Below, in pieces: positions 34,001-41,758 of a stretch of 64,000 bases of DNA. Below the pieces are notes generated by a model that was not told the DNA's origin, did not search any database, and saw only the letters and a list, made by a program, of their open reading frames with translations. The stretch is taken from contig SEAC01000015.1 in NCBI GenBank assembly GCA_004173235.1, forward strand, positions 248,001 through 312,000. Reading direction: 5' to 3'. Every line of letters starts with the position of its first letter. Position 1 is the stretch's first letter. The DNA comes from Chitinophagaceae bacterium. Lineage in GTDB: Bacteria; Bacteroidota; Bacteroidia; Chitinophagales; Chitinophagaceae. The position numbers and the translations under genes are program-made.

Positions 34001-36423
34001 ACTCTAACCTGACCTTGTCGTTTGGTATTAAAACCGACGCGGCCGGAGCGCCACTTGTGCTCGAATACAGCACCGACGCGATCTCCTGGAATGCGCTTTC
34101 CTTCACTACGCCCACTGCATCAGGCTGGAACTATGTTACGGCATCCGGAACCATTCCTTCCGTTTCGAACCTGCGCCTGCGCTGGACGAAGCCGATCAGC
34201 CAGTCCTCTTCTTACAGGATCGATGACGTGAAGCTCCAGGGATATCGCCCCGACCCGGCCACTACTTCGATTTCTCCTGCATCGGGGTATGCCGGCGATG
34301 CTACATTCACACTCACGGTAAACGGTTCGAACTTCGTGAACGGTGCTTCAATTGTTACCTGGAACGGCACGCCGCTCACCACAACCTATGTAAGCAGCAG
34401 CGTGCTCACCGCTTCGGTGTCGGCATCGCGCGTGGCGAGTGCAGGCACGGCCACGGTAGGTGTAACCACCACGGGTGCAGCAAACGCTTCCAATACGCAA
34501 ACGTTCACCATTAACCCGCGCAGCATTACATTCAACTCTATTTCGGGCAACAGTTTCTGCAACGGGTCGGCCAATGCGCTTACGGTGAACTTCACGCCGG
34601 TGGGCAGCTTCAGCGGTTCCTTCTACGTGCAGCTGTCGGATGCTTCTGGCAACTTCCCCGCCAACACCACCGATAATATCATCAGCAGTCCTTCCAACAG
34701 CTCGCCCATTGTGGCCAGCATCCCCCAGGGCACCGTTGCCGGTACGTATAAAGTGCGCGTGCTGAACAGCAACCCCCAGGTATACAGCGGCGCATCCAAC
34801 AACATCACCATCGACCAGTCGGGCTCTGCCACACTTTCGTATGCCGGCTCGCCGTATTGTACTTCTACGGGTACAGCCGCAGTGTTCTTTAGTGGCACCA
34901 ACGGCGGCACATTCAGCGCTGCTCCTGCGGGCCTCGTTATCGACGCCAACACAGGCGACATCGACATCGCCGCTTCGGCTTCGGGCAACTACACGGTTAC
35001 CTACTCCTTTGCCGGTGGCACCGCCTGCGCTTCTTCTGCAAGCACCATGGTGTCCATCCGTCCCGCCGAGTTGATCGCAACCGTAGGCAACCCCGTTTAT
35101 TGCGCCGGCTCCGCAACGGCTCCCATCAACTTCACGGTAGCCCCGGGCATTAACACCAGCTGGGCCAATACCAACACAGCGATCGGTCTCGCAGCGTCAG
35201 GTACGGGCAATATCCCGTCGTTCGTGGCAACCAATGCAGGCGCAACAGCGCAGTATGCTTCGATCAGCGTGCTTCCGCAGGGTGGTACGGGCTGCAGCGC
35301 CAAGATCATGGCCTTCCGCATCGCAGTGAGCCCGGCACCAACAGTAAACACAGTATCCAACCAGGTTGTATGCGCAGGCTCGGCTACCGCACCGGTAACT
35401 TTCTCGGGCGCGCTCGCAGGCACTGTGTACAGCTGGACGAACAACAACAGCAACATCGGCCTCAATGCAACCGGCACGGGAAACCTTCCGTCGTTCACCG
35501 CACGCACCAACGCGGGGCAGCAAACGGCAACCATAACGGTTACTCCGCAGGCAGGTGGCTGCGCCGGTGACGCCACTACCTTCACGATCTCGGTATCGGC
35601 GGCTGCTGGCAGCATTGCTTACGCAGGTTCGCCCTACTGCCAGGTAGGCCCCGCCACGGTAACGCACCTCGGCTCTGCAGGCGGCACGTATACGTCCACC
35701 GCAGGTCTCGCCCTTGATGCCTCTTCCGGCACGGTCAACCTCGCCGCTTCCACCCCCGGCACGTATACCGTCACCTACACGGTGGCTGCTTCAGGCGGTT
35801 GCGCAGCTACGGCCACTGCATCGATCACCATTAAGCCGCAGGCTACGGTGAACCCCATCGGCAACCAGGAATACTGTGATGGCGTGGTGACCGCCCCGAT
35901 CGCATTTACAGGTACGGCTCCGAGCTACAACTGGAGCAACGACAACACGGCCATCGGCCTTGGTGCTTCGAGCAACGGTACCAACCTGCCTTCGTTTACA
36001 ACGCAGAATGCCGGACCGGGCACGCAGTATGCCTACATTACGGTTGTTCCGCAAGGTAACGGCAGCAGCACCTGCACAGCATCCAAGGGTATGAAGTTCC
36101 GCATCCGCGTCAACTTCTGCCCGCCGATCACGCAGGTTGGCGACACCAACGGCGGCGATGCAACGGCACGCACGGCGAGCACGATGACCCTCAGCCCCAA
36201 CCCGGCCCGCGGCCAGGTAACGGTGCAGTATTCGGGTCGCGAAGCAGGTCCGTTCACGCTCCAGGTGCTCAACAGCCAAGGACTGCCGGCCACCCGCCTG
36301 CAATCGTTCAGCGGCAACACCGCAAATGTTGACCTTTCTGCGCTTCGCCCCGGCGTATACATGCTGCAGCTGGTCAACACGCGCAGCGGCGCCACGGTGC
36401 AGAAGCAGCTGATCAAGTTGTAA
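31096..36423 (+). CDS. Giant secreted protein with T9SS C-terminal sorting domain
   Basis: This 1775-residue secreted protein has an N-terminal signal (LRKLWLLAASALAFGVAGAQ, cut near residue 45). Two similar lectin/laminin-like modules begin TIFSENMGG (about 49-210) and TVFSESMGT (about 892-1050), each ending RIDDVKL. Each is followed by an IPT/TIG-like domain (LTDFTPTSVPVGSPATIIVNGTNF; ISPASGYAGDATFTLTVNGSNF). The rest is Ig-like and Ser/Thr/Gly-rich repeats. The last ~80 residues (MTLSPNPARGQVTVQY, TRLQSFSGNTANVDLSALRPGVYMLQL, KQLIKL) form a type A T9SS sorting domain, so it is exported and cell-surface anchored or released. An adhesion role is likely but unproven. The ATG at 31096 was chosen for the signal peptide; the frame is open back to 30808. 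The gap 30834-31095 holds no recognisable gene. Confidence 0.9.
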   Translation: MTKSSLSGTGTAPVTHTSTRTPKGALRKLWLLAASALAFGVAGAQSTQTIFSENMGGTAVGGTTALNSYTGWQNTGLTFTASGTADLRSNQASNISGASGGNNVFINTTVGSTFSISNINTSNFSGIALTFNLYKNVAAATPADLVVEYSTDGTNFTSPNGGSLTYGTASGAVWTAKTATGTIPSASNLTIRFRQISTTIQYRIDDVKLTGVPASPTLTDFTPTSVPVGSPATIIVNGTNFIKGSANSSNLPSATASSVVTFNGSSTNVTTTWISSTQLSASIAASLLSSGGTASIRVSTNGAAATSAAQTLTISTEPTAVTGTASLTNGSNSVTLNGTVNPATASTTVTFNYGLTNAYGTSVPASQSPVTGNSATAVSTPINGLDPNVTYHFNVTASNGGGSATGSDATFVSPAVEPEFSPTVNNATVTTLDVSLSGDSNPGYTEYAIIQTGSGLYVQSNGALGASPFFQTISSWGTKTVTGLSGGTSYTFASIARNSSGTTTANGPSASASTVNGNSIAINGASFAASYCNGTAHTFNVSFTPGGTFNGDFKVQMSDASGVFPGNTTSNIIGSGPASPVSVTIPMGAAAGIGYRFRVVNDDPSFTGTDNGSDVTIVAAVTPSVSISANPGSTICAGTSVTFTATPVNGGTATYAWTRNGSPVGTNSNTYTNAALAEGDVIAVTMTSSISCVSTSTATDQVTMTVNTTAAPAVPTTSGGCGSTTLNAYTDPGAPLAYYWQGTNSAGTATDLPATDPYVATAGGTYYVRAYNSSTGCWSASSSAAVTVVANVVIGTQPVSATVYAGNFINFTASATNSASVKWQESTDGGSNWSDVSNGGAYSGATANTLYVTAAPSMNGYKYRAIYTGNAPCATTPTNAASLSVLPALATVFSESMGTVGGNTPISGYTGWQNNGVLTFSTANGPTDLRNTNPSSTYPGASGSANVFFTTTSTTARDFIISGINTTGYSNLTLSFGIKTDAAGAPLVLEYSTDAISWNALSFTTPTASGWNYVTASGTIPSVSNLRLRWTKPISQSSSYRIDDVKLQGYRPDPATTSISPASGYAGDATFTLTVNGSNFVNGASIVTWNGTPLTTTYVSSSVLTASVSASRVASAGTATVGVTTTGAANASNTQTFTINPRSITFNSISGNSFCNGSANALTVNFTPVGSFSGSFYVQLSDASGNFPANTTDNIISSPSNSSPIVASIPQGTVAGTYKVRVLNSNPQVYSGASNNITIDQSGSATLSYAGSPYCTSTGTAAVFFSGTNGGTFSAAPAGLVIDANTGDIDIAASASGNYTVTYSFAGGTACASSASTMVSIRPAELIATVGNPVYCAGSATAPINFTVAPGINTSWANTNTAIGLAASGTGNIPSFVATNAGATAQYASISVLPQGGTGCSAKIMAFRIAVSPAPTVNTVSNQVVCAGSATAPVTFSGALAGTVYSWTNNNSNIGLNATGTGNLPSFTARTNAGQQTATITVTPQAGGCAGDATTFTISVSAAAGSIAYAGSPYCQVGPATVTHLGSAGGTYTSTAGLALDASSGTVNLAASTPGTYTVTYTVAASGGCAATATASITIKPQATVNPIGNQEYCDGVVTAPIAFTGTAPSYNWSNDNTAIGLGASSNGTNLPSFTTQNAGPGTQYAYITVVPQGNGSSTCTASKGMKFRIRVNFCPPITQVGDTNGGDATARTASTMTLSPNPARGQVTVQYSGREAGPFTLQVLNSQGLPATRLQSFSGNTANVDLSALRPGVYMLQLVNTRSGATVQKQLIKL

Positions 36424-36443
36424 TAAAATATGGGTTATAGTTC

Positions 36444-36467
36444 AAGGCCTCCCTTTCGGGAGGCCTT
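36444..36467 (+). terminator. Strong terminator after the T9SS cargo gene
   Basis: A 10 bp stem AAGGCCTCCC/GGGAGGCCTT with a TTTC loop, followed by a run of Ts. Confidence 0.9.
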
Positions 36468-36492
36468 TTTTTGCAACCCCGCGTAGGCAGGT

Positions 36493-36521
36493 AAAAAAAA
36501 TGCGCGGCCAGGAGCCGCGCA
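36493..36521 (-). terminator. Strong terminator after rocD
   Basis: On the minus strand an 8 bp stem TGCGCGGC/GCCGCGCA with a 5-base loop is followed by eight Ts. Confidence 0.9.
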
Positions 36522-36544
36522 TGGGGTTGTAGAAATACAATTGA

Positions 36545-37780
36545 TCAGTTCAGCGTCTTCAAACTCTTCGCAATCCGCTCCACGCAATCGTCCACCTGTT
36601 CTTTCGTGATCACGAGCGGTGGTGCGAGGCGGATCTTGTCTCCGTGCGTGGGCTTGGCCAGAAGTCCGTTCTCTTTCATTTCGAGGCAAAGTTTCCAGGC
36701 CGCCTCCTTGTCGGGGTGAATAATGACGATGGCGTTGAGCAATCCCTTGCCCCGAACGAGCGCGATGTGCGGAGAGGGAATCGCTTCGAGTTGGGCGCGC
36801 AAATAAGCACCCTGCGTTTCCGCATTTTCCGCCAGTCGTTCGTCTTTCAAAACGGCCAGTGCGGCCATGGCTACGGCACACGCAAGCGGGTTGCCGCCGT
36901 AGGTAGACCCGTGCTCGCCCGGTGCGATCGTGAGCATGATTTCGTCGTCGGCGAGCACCGCGCTCACGGGAAGCACGCCACCGCTGAGGGCCTTGCCGAG
37001 GATGAGGATGTCCGCACGCACGTCTTCGTGGTCGATGGCCAGCATCTTGCCCGTGCGGCATAGTCCGGTCTGGATCTCGTCTGCGATGAACAGCACGTTC
37101 GCCCTCGCACACAATTCTTTTGCGTTGCGCAGGTAGCCGTCTTCGGGCAACACTACGCCCGCTTCCCCCTGGATCGGTTCTACGAGGAAGGCGGCCACGT
37201 TGGCGTCTTGCAGTGCGGCCTCCAGTGCTGCAGCATCACCATAAGGAATCTGAATGAAGCCCGGCATGAAGGGGCCGAAATCCGTGTAAGAAGATGGATC
37301 GGTGCTGAAGGAGATGACCGTAGAAGTACGGCCATGGAAATTTTCGTTGCACACGATGATTTTCGCCTGCCCATCGGCTACGCCCTTCACGCGGTAGGCC
37401 CAGCGTCGCGCGAGCTTCAGCGCGGTCTCCACGGCCTCCACGCCGCTGTTCATGGGAAGCACTTTATCGTAGCCGAAATACTGCGTAACGTATTGCTCGT
37501 ACTCGCCCAGCAGGTTGCTGTAAAAGGCGCGGCTGGTGAGCGTGAGCTTTTGGGCCTGCTCCACAAGCGCACCCACGATGCGCGGGTGGCAGTGTCCCTG
37601 GTTGACGGCCGAATAACCACTGAGGAAATCGTAATACTGTTTGCCCTGCACATCCCACAGATGCACGCCGAGGCCGCGCTCGAGCACCACGGGGAGCGGG
37701 TGATAGTTATGGGCGCCGTAGTGGTGCTCGAGGTCCATATAGTAAGCGGGGTCGCTGATGCGCGCTGAAGAAGTATTCAT
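36545..37780 (-). CDS. rocD: Ornithine--oxo-acid aminotransferase
   Basis: This 411-residue class III PLP aminotransferase moves the delta-amino group of ornithine to 2-oxoglutarate, giving glutamate semialdehyde. Typical blocks are [55 protein letters not shown], the PLP-binding [16 protein letters not shown], and the catalytic lysine in [20 protein letters not shown]. The length matches ornithine aminotransferases. The start codon touches a 7 bp GAGTAAT array. An 18-codon frame with its own promoter lies 90 bases upstream in the leader. A strong terminator follows. Confidence 0.93.
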   Translation of the reverse strand: MNTSSARISDPAYYMDLEHHYGAHNYHPLPVVLERGLGVHLWDVQGKQYYDFLSGYSAVNQGHCHPRIVGALVEQAQKLTLTSRAFYSNLLGEYEQYVTQYFGYDKVLPMNSGVEAVETALKLARRWAYRVKGVADGQAKIIVCNENFHGRTSTVISFSTDPSSYTDFGPFMPGFIQIPYGDAAALEAALQDANVAAFLVEPIQGEAGVVLPEDGYLRNAKELCARANVLFIADEIQTGLCRTGKMLAIDHEDVRADILILGKALSGGVLPVSAVLADDEIMLTIAPGEHGSTYGGNPLACAVAMAALAVLKDERLAENAETQGAYLRAQLEAIPSPHIALVRGKGLLNAIVIIHPDKEAAWKLCLEMKENGLLAKPTHGDKIRLAPPLVITKEQVDDCVERIAKSLKTLN

Positions 37781-37808
37781 GAGTAATGAGTAATCAGTAA
37801 TGAGTAAT
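37781..37808. repeat. 7 bp array GAGTAAT directly before the rocD start codon
   Basis: On the plus strand GAGTAAT, GAGTAAT, CAGTAAT and GAGTAAT follow one another with no gap from the base next to the rocD start codon. They therefore occupy the place where a ribosome-binding site would lie. Confidence 0.85.
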
Positions 37809-37837
37809 GAAAGAAGGAGGAAGGGCGATGGAGTAGA

Positions 37838-37863
37838 GCCGCAGGGGCGCGGCATGCTGCGGC
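37838..37863 (-). other. Stable hairpin in the rocD leader
   Basis: On the minus strand GCCGCAG and CTGCGGC form a 7 bp GC-rich stem around a 12-base loop (CATGCCGCGCCC). It lies 7 bases after the stop codon of the 18-codon upstream frame, so an attenuator-like arrangement is possible. No T run follows. Confidence 0.5.
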
Positions 37864-37869
37864 GGGACC

Positions 37870-37926
37870 TTAGTGGTTGAGAAGGTCGAGGTTTCCTTTG
37901 AGGATATGTTGCGTAGCGCAATGCAT
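37870..37926 (-). CDS. Candidate 18-residue leader peptide/small protein upstream of rocD
   Basis: The frame encodes [18 protein letters not shown] and a TAA stop. Its ATG lies 6 bases after an exact -7 element TACATTTG, the same spacing seen for dapD, miaA, truB and other genes here, so it would be the first thing translated on the rocD message. It is followed by a GC-rich hairpin and the GAGTAAT array before rocD. It has no run of Arg or Orn-related codons, so classic amino-acid attenuation is not evident. I do not recognise the peptide; the case rests on promoter spacing. Confidence 0.45.
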   Translation of the reverse strand: MHCATQHILKGNLDLLNH

Positions 37927-37932
37927 GTGCAA

Positions 37933-37940
37933 CAAATGTA
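37933..37940 (-). promoter_or_regulatory. -7 element TACATTTG of the rocD leader transcript
   Basis: Exact TAnnTTTG match on the minus strand, 6 bases before the small leader frame and about 150 bases before rocD. No clear TTTG at the -33 position was found. Confidence 0.5.
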
Positions 37941-37960
37941 GGCAATCGCGGCCGAAAAAG

Positions 37961-38788
37961 CTAGAGGGGGAGGAGGCGCGCGAAGCCGCGCTGCGGAAGA
38001 CCCGCGGGGACGGCGCTGATACGGTCTTTTTCAAAGATGCCAAACAACGACGAGCCGCTGCCCGACATAGCCGTGTAAATAGCGCCGAGGCTACGTATAC
38101 GCTCCTTCAGTGCAGCAATACGCGGGTAGGCACGGAACACCGGGCTTTCAAAATCATTTTGAAGCGACGCTTGCCATTGCGCAACCGGGAGGGCAATCAA
38201 TTCTTTTACCGAGGGCCGATCGTCGTTGGGCGCCACATGCCGGAACGCTTCGGCAGTGGGTACGTGGATGCCGGGATGCACCAGCAGCAACTGGTGGCCG
38301 GAAAGATCCACCGGGATGGGTTCGAGCAGCTCGCCGCGGCCGCCGGCAAAGGAAGGTGTGTTGTAGATGAAGAATGGGCAATCCGATCCCAGTTGAAGTG
38401 CCATCTCTGCCAGGTCGCCGGTGCTGAGCCCCAGGCCCATTTTCTGGTTAAGCAGAAGCAGCGCATAAGCGCCATCGGCGGAGCCGCCTCCCAGGCCCGC
38501 ACCACTCGGGATCACCTTGTGCAGGTGCATCTGCACCGATGGAAGATCCGGAAACCGCTCCTGCAAAAGGCGATAAGCCTTCACGCAGATGTTTTGTTCT
38601 GGTATCCTCGTTACCGTATTTCCACTGGACGTGAACTGAAGCTCGCCTTTTCCTTCCCGCTGCGTCGCCTCCAGCGCATCCTGCACGGCCACCGGGTAGA
38701 ACACCGTCTCCAGGTCGTGAAAGCCGTCGGAACGCTTGCGGCGTATTTGAAGGCCGAGGTTGATTTTGCAGTTTGGGAAGAGGAGCAC
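37961..38788 (-). CDS. ispE: 4-diphosphocytidyl-2-C-methyl-D-erythritol kinase
   Basis: This 275-residue GHMP kinase performs the fourth step of the non-mevalonate isoprenoid pathway. It starts with GTG (encoding VLLFPNCKINLGLQIRRKRSDGFH), carries the ATP loop HKVIPSGAGLGGGSADGAYALLLLN and ends with the motif AIYTAMSGSGSSLFGIF. The length is normal. It is transcribed toward rocD; the rocD promoter begins about 20 bases after its stop. The gap upstream of it holds 7 bp arrays. Confidence 0.95.
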   Translation of the reverse strand: MLLFPNCKINLGLQIRRKRSDGFHDLETVFYPVAVQDALEATQREGKGELQFTSSGNTVTRIPEQNICVKAYRLLQERFPDLPSVQMHLHKVIPSGAGLGGGSADGAYALLLLNQKMGLGLSTGDLAEMALQLGSDCPFFIYNTPSFAGGRGELLEPIPVDLSGHQLLLVHPGIHVPTAEAFRHVAPNDDRPSVKELIALPVAQWQASLQNDFESPVFRAYPRIAALKERIRSLGAIYTAMSGSGSSLFGIFEKDRISAVPAGLPQRGFARLLPL

Positions 38789-38802
38789 GGGGAGCGGTTG
38801 TT

Positions 38803-38893
38803 AGTTTACAGTTTACAGTGCACAGTTTGCAGTGTACAGTTTATAGCCTGTAACCGGGAAACAACAAACTGTAAACTGAAAACCGGAAACTAT
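38803..38893. repeat. Paired 7 bp arrays AGTTTAC ... AAACTGT in inverted orientation
   Basis: From 38803 seven heptamers run in phase (AGTTTAC twice, AGTGCAC, AGTTTGC, AGTGTAC, AGTTTAT, AGCCTGT). From 38866 the inverted set AAACTGT, AAACTGA, AAACCGG, AAACTAT follows and includes the stop codon of the next gene. The sequence family is that of 29830-30407. Confidence 0.85.
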
Positions 38894-39516
38894 TTCTTCT
38901 TCTTCCTATTATTAATCTCATCCCTGATCGCAATAGCCCGGATATAGTCTTCCTGCTCCAGCACTTCGCCAAGGAGGGTGTTGAGATCGTCGAGGGAGAG
39001 GGCACGGAGGTCGTCTTTGCTGCCGGTAGTGGTGGTGGTCGGTTCGTCGTCTTCCTCATCTTCTTCAGATGTGGATGATGACTTGCGACGCTTTGTGGAG
39101 CCGCTGTCTTCCATCATGATGCCGGCAGAATCGAGGATGTGCTCGAAGGTATAAACGGGGCATCCGAAGCGCACCGCGAGGGCGAGGGCGTCGGATGTGC
39201 GCGAATCGATTTCGACGGTGTCGTTATCCGAAGAGCAAACGAGCTTCGAATAGAAAATGCCTTCCTGGAGGTCGGAGATGATGATCTCGTGGAGCTCGAT
39301 GTTGAAGGCATTCATGAAATTCTTCATCAGGTCGTGGGTGAGGGGGCGGCTGGGCTGCATCTTTTCGAGCGCAACCGCTATGGCCTGGGCCTCGAAGCCG
39401 CCAATGACGATCGGGAGCCGGCGGAGGCCGCCAACTTCACCGAGTACAACGGCATACGAATGGGTTTGAGTAATGCTATGCGACAACGCCACTATTTCCA
39501 GTTCGATTTTCTTCAT
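38890..39516 (-). CDS. Bifunctional nuclease (BFN/DUF151) family protein with UVR-like C-terminus
   Basis: This 208-residue protein has an N-terminal BFN domain (MKKIELEIVALSHSITQTHSYAVVLGE, LPIVIGGFEAQAIAVALE, RPLTHDLMKNFMNAF, IDSRTSDALALAVRFGCPVY). A disordered acidic Ser/Thr/Glu linker (about 140-170) and a UVR-like helical motif (LNTLLGEVLEQEDYIRAIAIRDEIN) follow. BFN proteins have been described with nuclease activity in plants and appear widely in bacteria. The basic C-terminus is Lys-rich. It is a single gene with a 7 bp GTCTAAG pair just upstream of the start. Confidence 0.9.
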   Translation of the reverse strand: MKKIELEIVALSHSITQTHSYAVVLGEVGGLRRLPIVIGGFEAQAIAVALEKMQPSRPLTHDLMKNFMNAFNIELHEIIISDLQEGIFYSKLVCSSDNDTVEIDSRTSDALALAVRFGCPVYTFEHILDSAGIMMEDSGSTKRRKSSSTSEEDEEDDEPTTTTTGSKDDLRALSLDDLNTLLGEVLEQEDYIRAIAIRDEINNRKKKK

Positions 39517-39570
39517 ATCCGGAGTCTAAGGTCTAAGAGTGCTTACAAACCTACAAATTAAACAATAAAA

Positions 39571-39594
39571 ATGCCATAGCGAAGGCTATGGCAT
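39571..39594 (-). terminator. Terminator after etfA
   Basis: A perfect 10 bp stem ATGCCATAGC/GCTATGGCAT with a 4-base loop is followed on the minus strand by TTTTATTGTTT. Confidence 0.9.
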
Positions 39595-39609
39595 TGTGTA
39601 GAGCTTTGG

Positions 39610-40569
39610 TCAGGCGCCCTTGTATTTTTTGACGGCTTCGATCATCTTCGGAACCACTTCGAAGGCATCACCAACGATGCCGTAGTCGGCCGCCTTGAAG
39701 AACGGCGCTTCGGGGTCTTTGTTGATCACCACGATGGTCTTGCTGCGATTGACCCCGGCCAGGTGCTGGATGGCGCCCGAAATGCCGATGGCAATGTAGA
39801 GATTGGGGGCGATGGCTACACCGGTTTGACCCACGTGCTCGTTGTGCGGGCGCCAGTGGGCGTCGGCAACGGGACGGCTGCAGGCCAGCGCCGCACCCAG
39901 GAGATCGGCGAGGTCTTCCACCATCTTCCAGTTCTCCGGACCTTTCAGTCCCCGGCCTGCGCTCACCACCACGTCGGCTTCGGTGAGTGCCACCTTGCCG
40001 CTGGTTTTGGTGCTGCCGGTCACCTTCAGTTTCGGTGCTGGCACCGTTGCAGGGGCGGCTACCACTTCGGCGCTGCCTTCACCTTCCACCACGCTGAACG
40101 CGTTGGGGTTGAGGGCGATCACTTTCCGGTCGGTCGTTACCGAAACTTTGGCGTAGGCCTTGCCGGAAAATACATTCTTGCGCACGGTGAAGCCGTTGCC
40201 CGTTTCGGGCAGCGCCGTTGCGCCCGACACGAGGCCGGCCTTGAGGCGCACCGACAGGCGCGGTGCGATGGCCTTGCCGCTGCTGTTGTTGGAAAACACG
40301 ATGATGTTGGCGCCGTTGCTTTCGGCCACCTGTGCGATTACCTGTGCATATACTTGTCCGTCGAGGCTGGCAAGCGCATCGTTCTGCACCTGGTGCACCT
40401 TGCTGATACCATATTTGCCCAGCGAGGCGAGGTCGGCCGGGGCGCCGAGCACAACTGCTTCGGCACTGCTTCCCACCTGGCCCGCCAGCTTAGCGCCATA
40501 CGACGCCGCTTCGAGCGATGCTTTCTTGATATGTCCGTCTATATGATCGATAAAAACCAAAACACTCAT
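39610..40569 (-). CDS. etfA: Electron transfer flavoprotein subunit alpha
   Basis: This 319-residue FAD-binding subunit accepts electrons from acyl-CoA and other dehydrogenases. The C-terminal FAD domain is clear: [61 protein letters not shown], and [31 protein letters not shown]. It follows etfB on the same strand after an 82-base gap that contains an 8-unit 7 bp array, and a strong terminator closes the pair. Confidence 0.96.
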   Translation of the reverse strand: MSVLVFIDHIDGHIKKASLEAASYGAKLAGQVGSSAEAVVLGAPADLASLGKYGISKVHQVQNDALASLDGQVYAQVIAQVAESNGANIIVFSNNSSGKAIAPRLSVRLKAGLVSGATALPETGNGFTVRKNVFSGKAYAKVSVTTDRKVIALNPNAFSVVEGEGSAEVVAAPATVPAPKLKVTGSTKTSGKVALTEADVVVSAGRGLKGPENWKMVEDLADLLGAALACSRPVADAHWRPHNEHVGQTGVAIAPNLYIAIGISGAIQHLAGVNRSKTIVVINKDPEAPFFKAADYGIVGDAFEVVPKMIEAVKKYKGA

Positions 40570-40574
40570 AGGAG

Positions 40575-40630
40575 AGATGTTAGATGTTAGATGTGAGATG
40601 TGAAATGTGAGATGTGAGATGTGACATGTG
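40575..40630. repeat. 7 bp array AGATGTG, eight units, between etfB and etfA
   Basis: Heptamers AGATGTT (2), AGATGTG (2), AAATGTG, AGATGTG (2) and ACATGTG run in exact phase from 40575, starting 5 bases upstream of the etfA start codon. Confidence 0.9.
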
Positions 40631-40651
40631 CGGGTATGCCGGCATCAGCCA

Positions 40652-41392
40652 TTAGATTACGCGGGCGTCGTCGTGCAACATGCGGATGAGCTCATCGACG
40701 TTGTCGGCGTTTACGAGCTTCACGCCTGCTTTTGCCGGCGGGAGACCGTATTCGGCAGCCTTCGTCTGGCCCTGGGCACCGCTTTCCACCACTTTCAGTG
40801 GTTTGGTGCGGGCAGCCATGATGCCGCGCATGTTGGGGATGCGTGCTTCCGCCATTCCTTTCTGGCACGAAAGCACAAGGGGAAGTGAACCTTCGAGGGT
40901 TTCTTCACCGCCTTCGATCTCGCGCTTCACGGTGGCCGTGCCGCCGCTCACCTGGAGCGATGTGGCAAGGGCCACATAGGGGAGGTCGAGCAGCTCGGCA
41001 AGCATTCCGCCCACCGCGCCGTTGTTGTAATCAATGGTTTCCTTGCCGGTAAGCACGAGGTCGTATCCGCCATCCTTCGCTACTTCCGCAATGGCCGAAG
41101 CAACCTGGAACGAATCCTGAGGGTCGGCGTTGATACGGATGGCTTCGTCGCCACCAAGGGCGAGGGCCTTGCGGATGATAGGCTCGGCATCGGCGCCGCC
41201 AACCGTCACGAGGTGGATGGTAGTGGACGGATCGGCTTCCTTCAGTTCGATGGCGCGCACGAGGGCATACCATTCATCGTAGGGGTTGATGATCCATTGC
41301 ACACCTGCTTCCGCGAATTTCGTGTTGTTGTCGGTGAAGGCTATTTTTGCCGTGGTATCTGGCGTCTTACTGATACACACCAAAATTTTCAT
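40652..41392 (-). CDS. etfB: Electron transfer flavoprotein subunit beta
   Basis: This 246-residue AMP-binding subunit pairs with EtfA. It starts MKILVCISKTPDTTAKIAF, continues with WIINPYDEWYALVRAIELKE and the signature region DLVLTGKETIDYNNGAVGGMLAELLDLPYVALATSLQV, then RIPNMRGIMAARTKPL. The longer in-frame extension upstream overlaps a TPR gene remnant on the other strand and was rejected. It is the first gene of the etfBA operon. Confidence 0.96.
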   Translation of the reverse strand: MKILVCISKTPDTTAKIAFTDNNTKFAEAGVQWIINPYDEWYALVRAIELKEADPSTTIHLVTVGGADAEPIIRKALALGGDEAIRINADPQDSFQVASAIAEVAKDGGYDLVLTGKETIDYNNGAVGGMLAELLDLPYVALATSLQVSGGTATVKREIEGGEETLEGSLPLVLSCQKGMAEARIPNMRGIMAARTKPLKVVESGAQGQTKAAEYGLPPAKAGVKLVNADNVDELIRMLHDDARVI

Positions 41393-41395
41393 AAT

Positions 41396-41611
41396 AACAA
41401 ACAGGCGGCCCGCGGGCTTTTTGAACGATTGCTGGCCGTGCACCCGAGCTACGTAGGAAGCTATTATCACCTGGCCAAATTGTTGGAGCGGCAAGGAGAG
41501 GAGCAGGCTGCGATGGCGGCTTACGAGGAAGGCATGCGCCAGGCGAAAAGCGCCGGCGATACGCATGCTTTTTCGGAGCTGCGCTCGGCATACGAGGAGC
41601 TGACGATGTGA
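41396..41611 (+). pseudogene. 5'-truncated TPR protein gene remnant
   Basis: The frame reads AARGLFERLLAVHPSYVGSYYHLAKLLERQGEEQAAMAAYEEGMRQ...AFSELRSAYEELTM before its stop. This looks like the C-terminal two thirds of a small (about 100-residue) tetratricopeptide protein. The family start and first helix are absent: recognisable sequence begins within a few bases of the etfB start codon on the opposite strand, and upstream is etfB itself. No ATG is usable; only a TTG inside the repeat helix. A deletion that fused the remnant to the etfB 5' end is the simplest reading. Confidence 0.55.
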
Positions 41612-41615
41612 TGCC

Positions 41616-41685
41616 TGAGACGTGAGACGTGAGCCGTCAGCCGTCAGCCGTGAGCGTTGAAGAGTGAGTCGTCAATCGTGAATCG
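41616..41685. repeat. 7 bp array TGAGACG/TCAGCCG, ten units, upstream of tilS
   Basis: Heptamers TGAGACG (2), TGAGCCG, TCAGCCG (2), TGAGCGT, TGAAGAG, TGAGTCG, TCAATCG and TGAATCG run in phase. TGAATCG and TCAATCG reappear inverted inside the tilS coding region. Confidence 0.9.
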
Positions 41686-41758
41686 GGAAAGCTGGCTTCG
41701 GTGGGTAGATAGTAGTCCAACTCTTCGACAGCATTATTTTTCAACTTATTCTTTTGCT

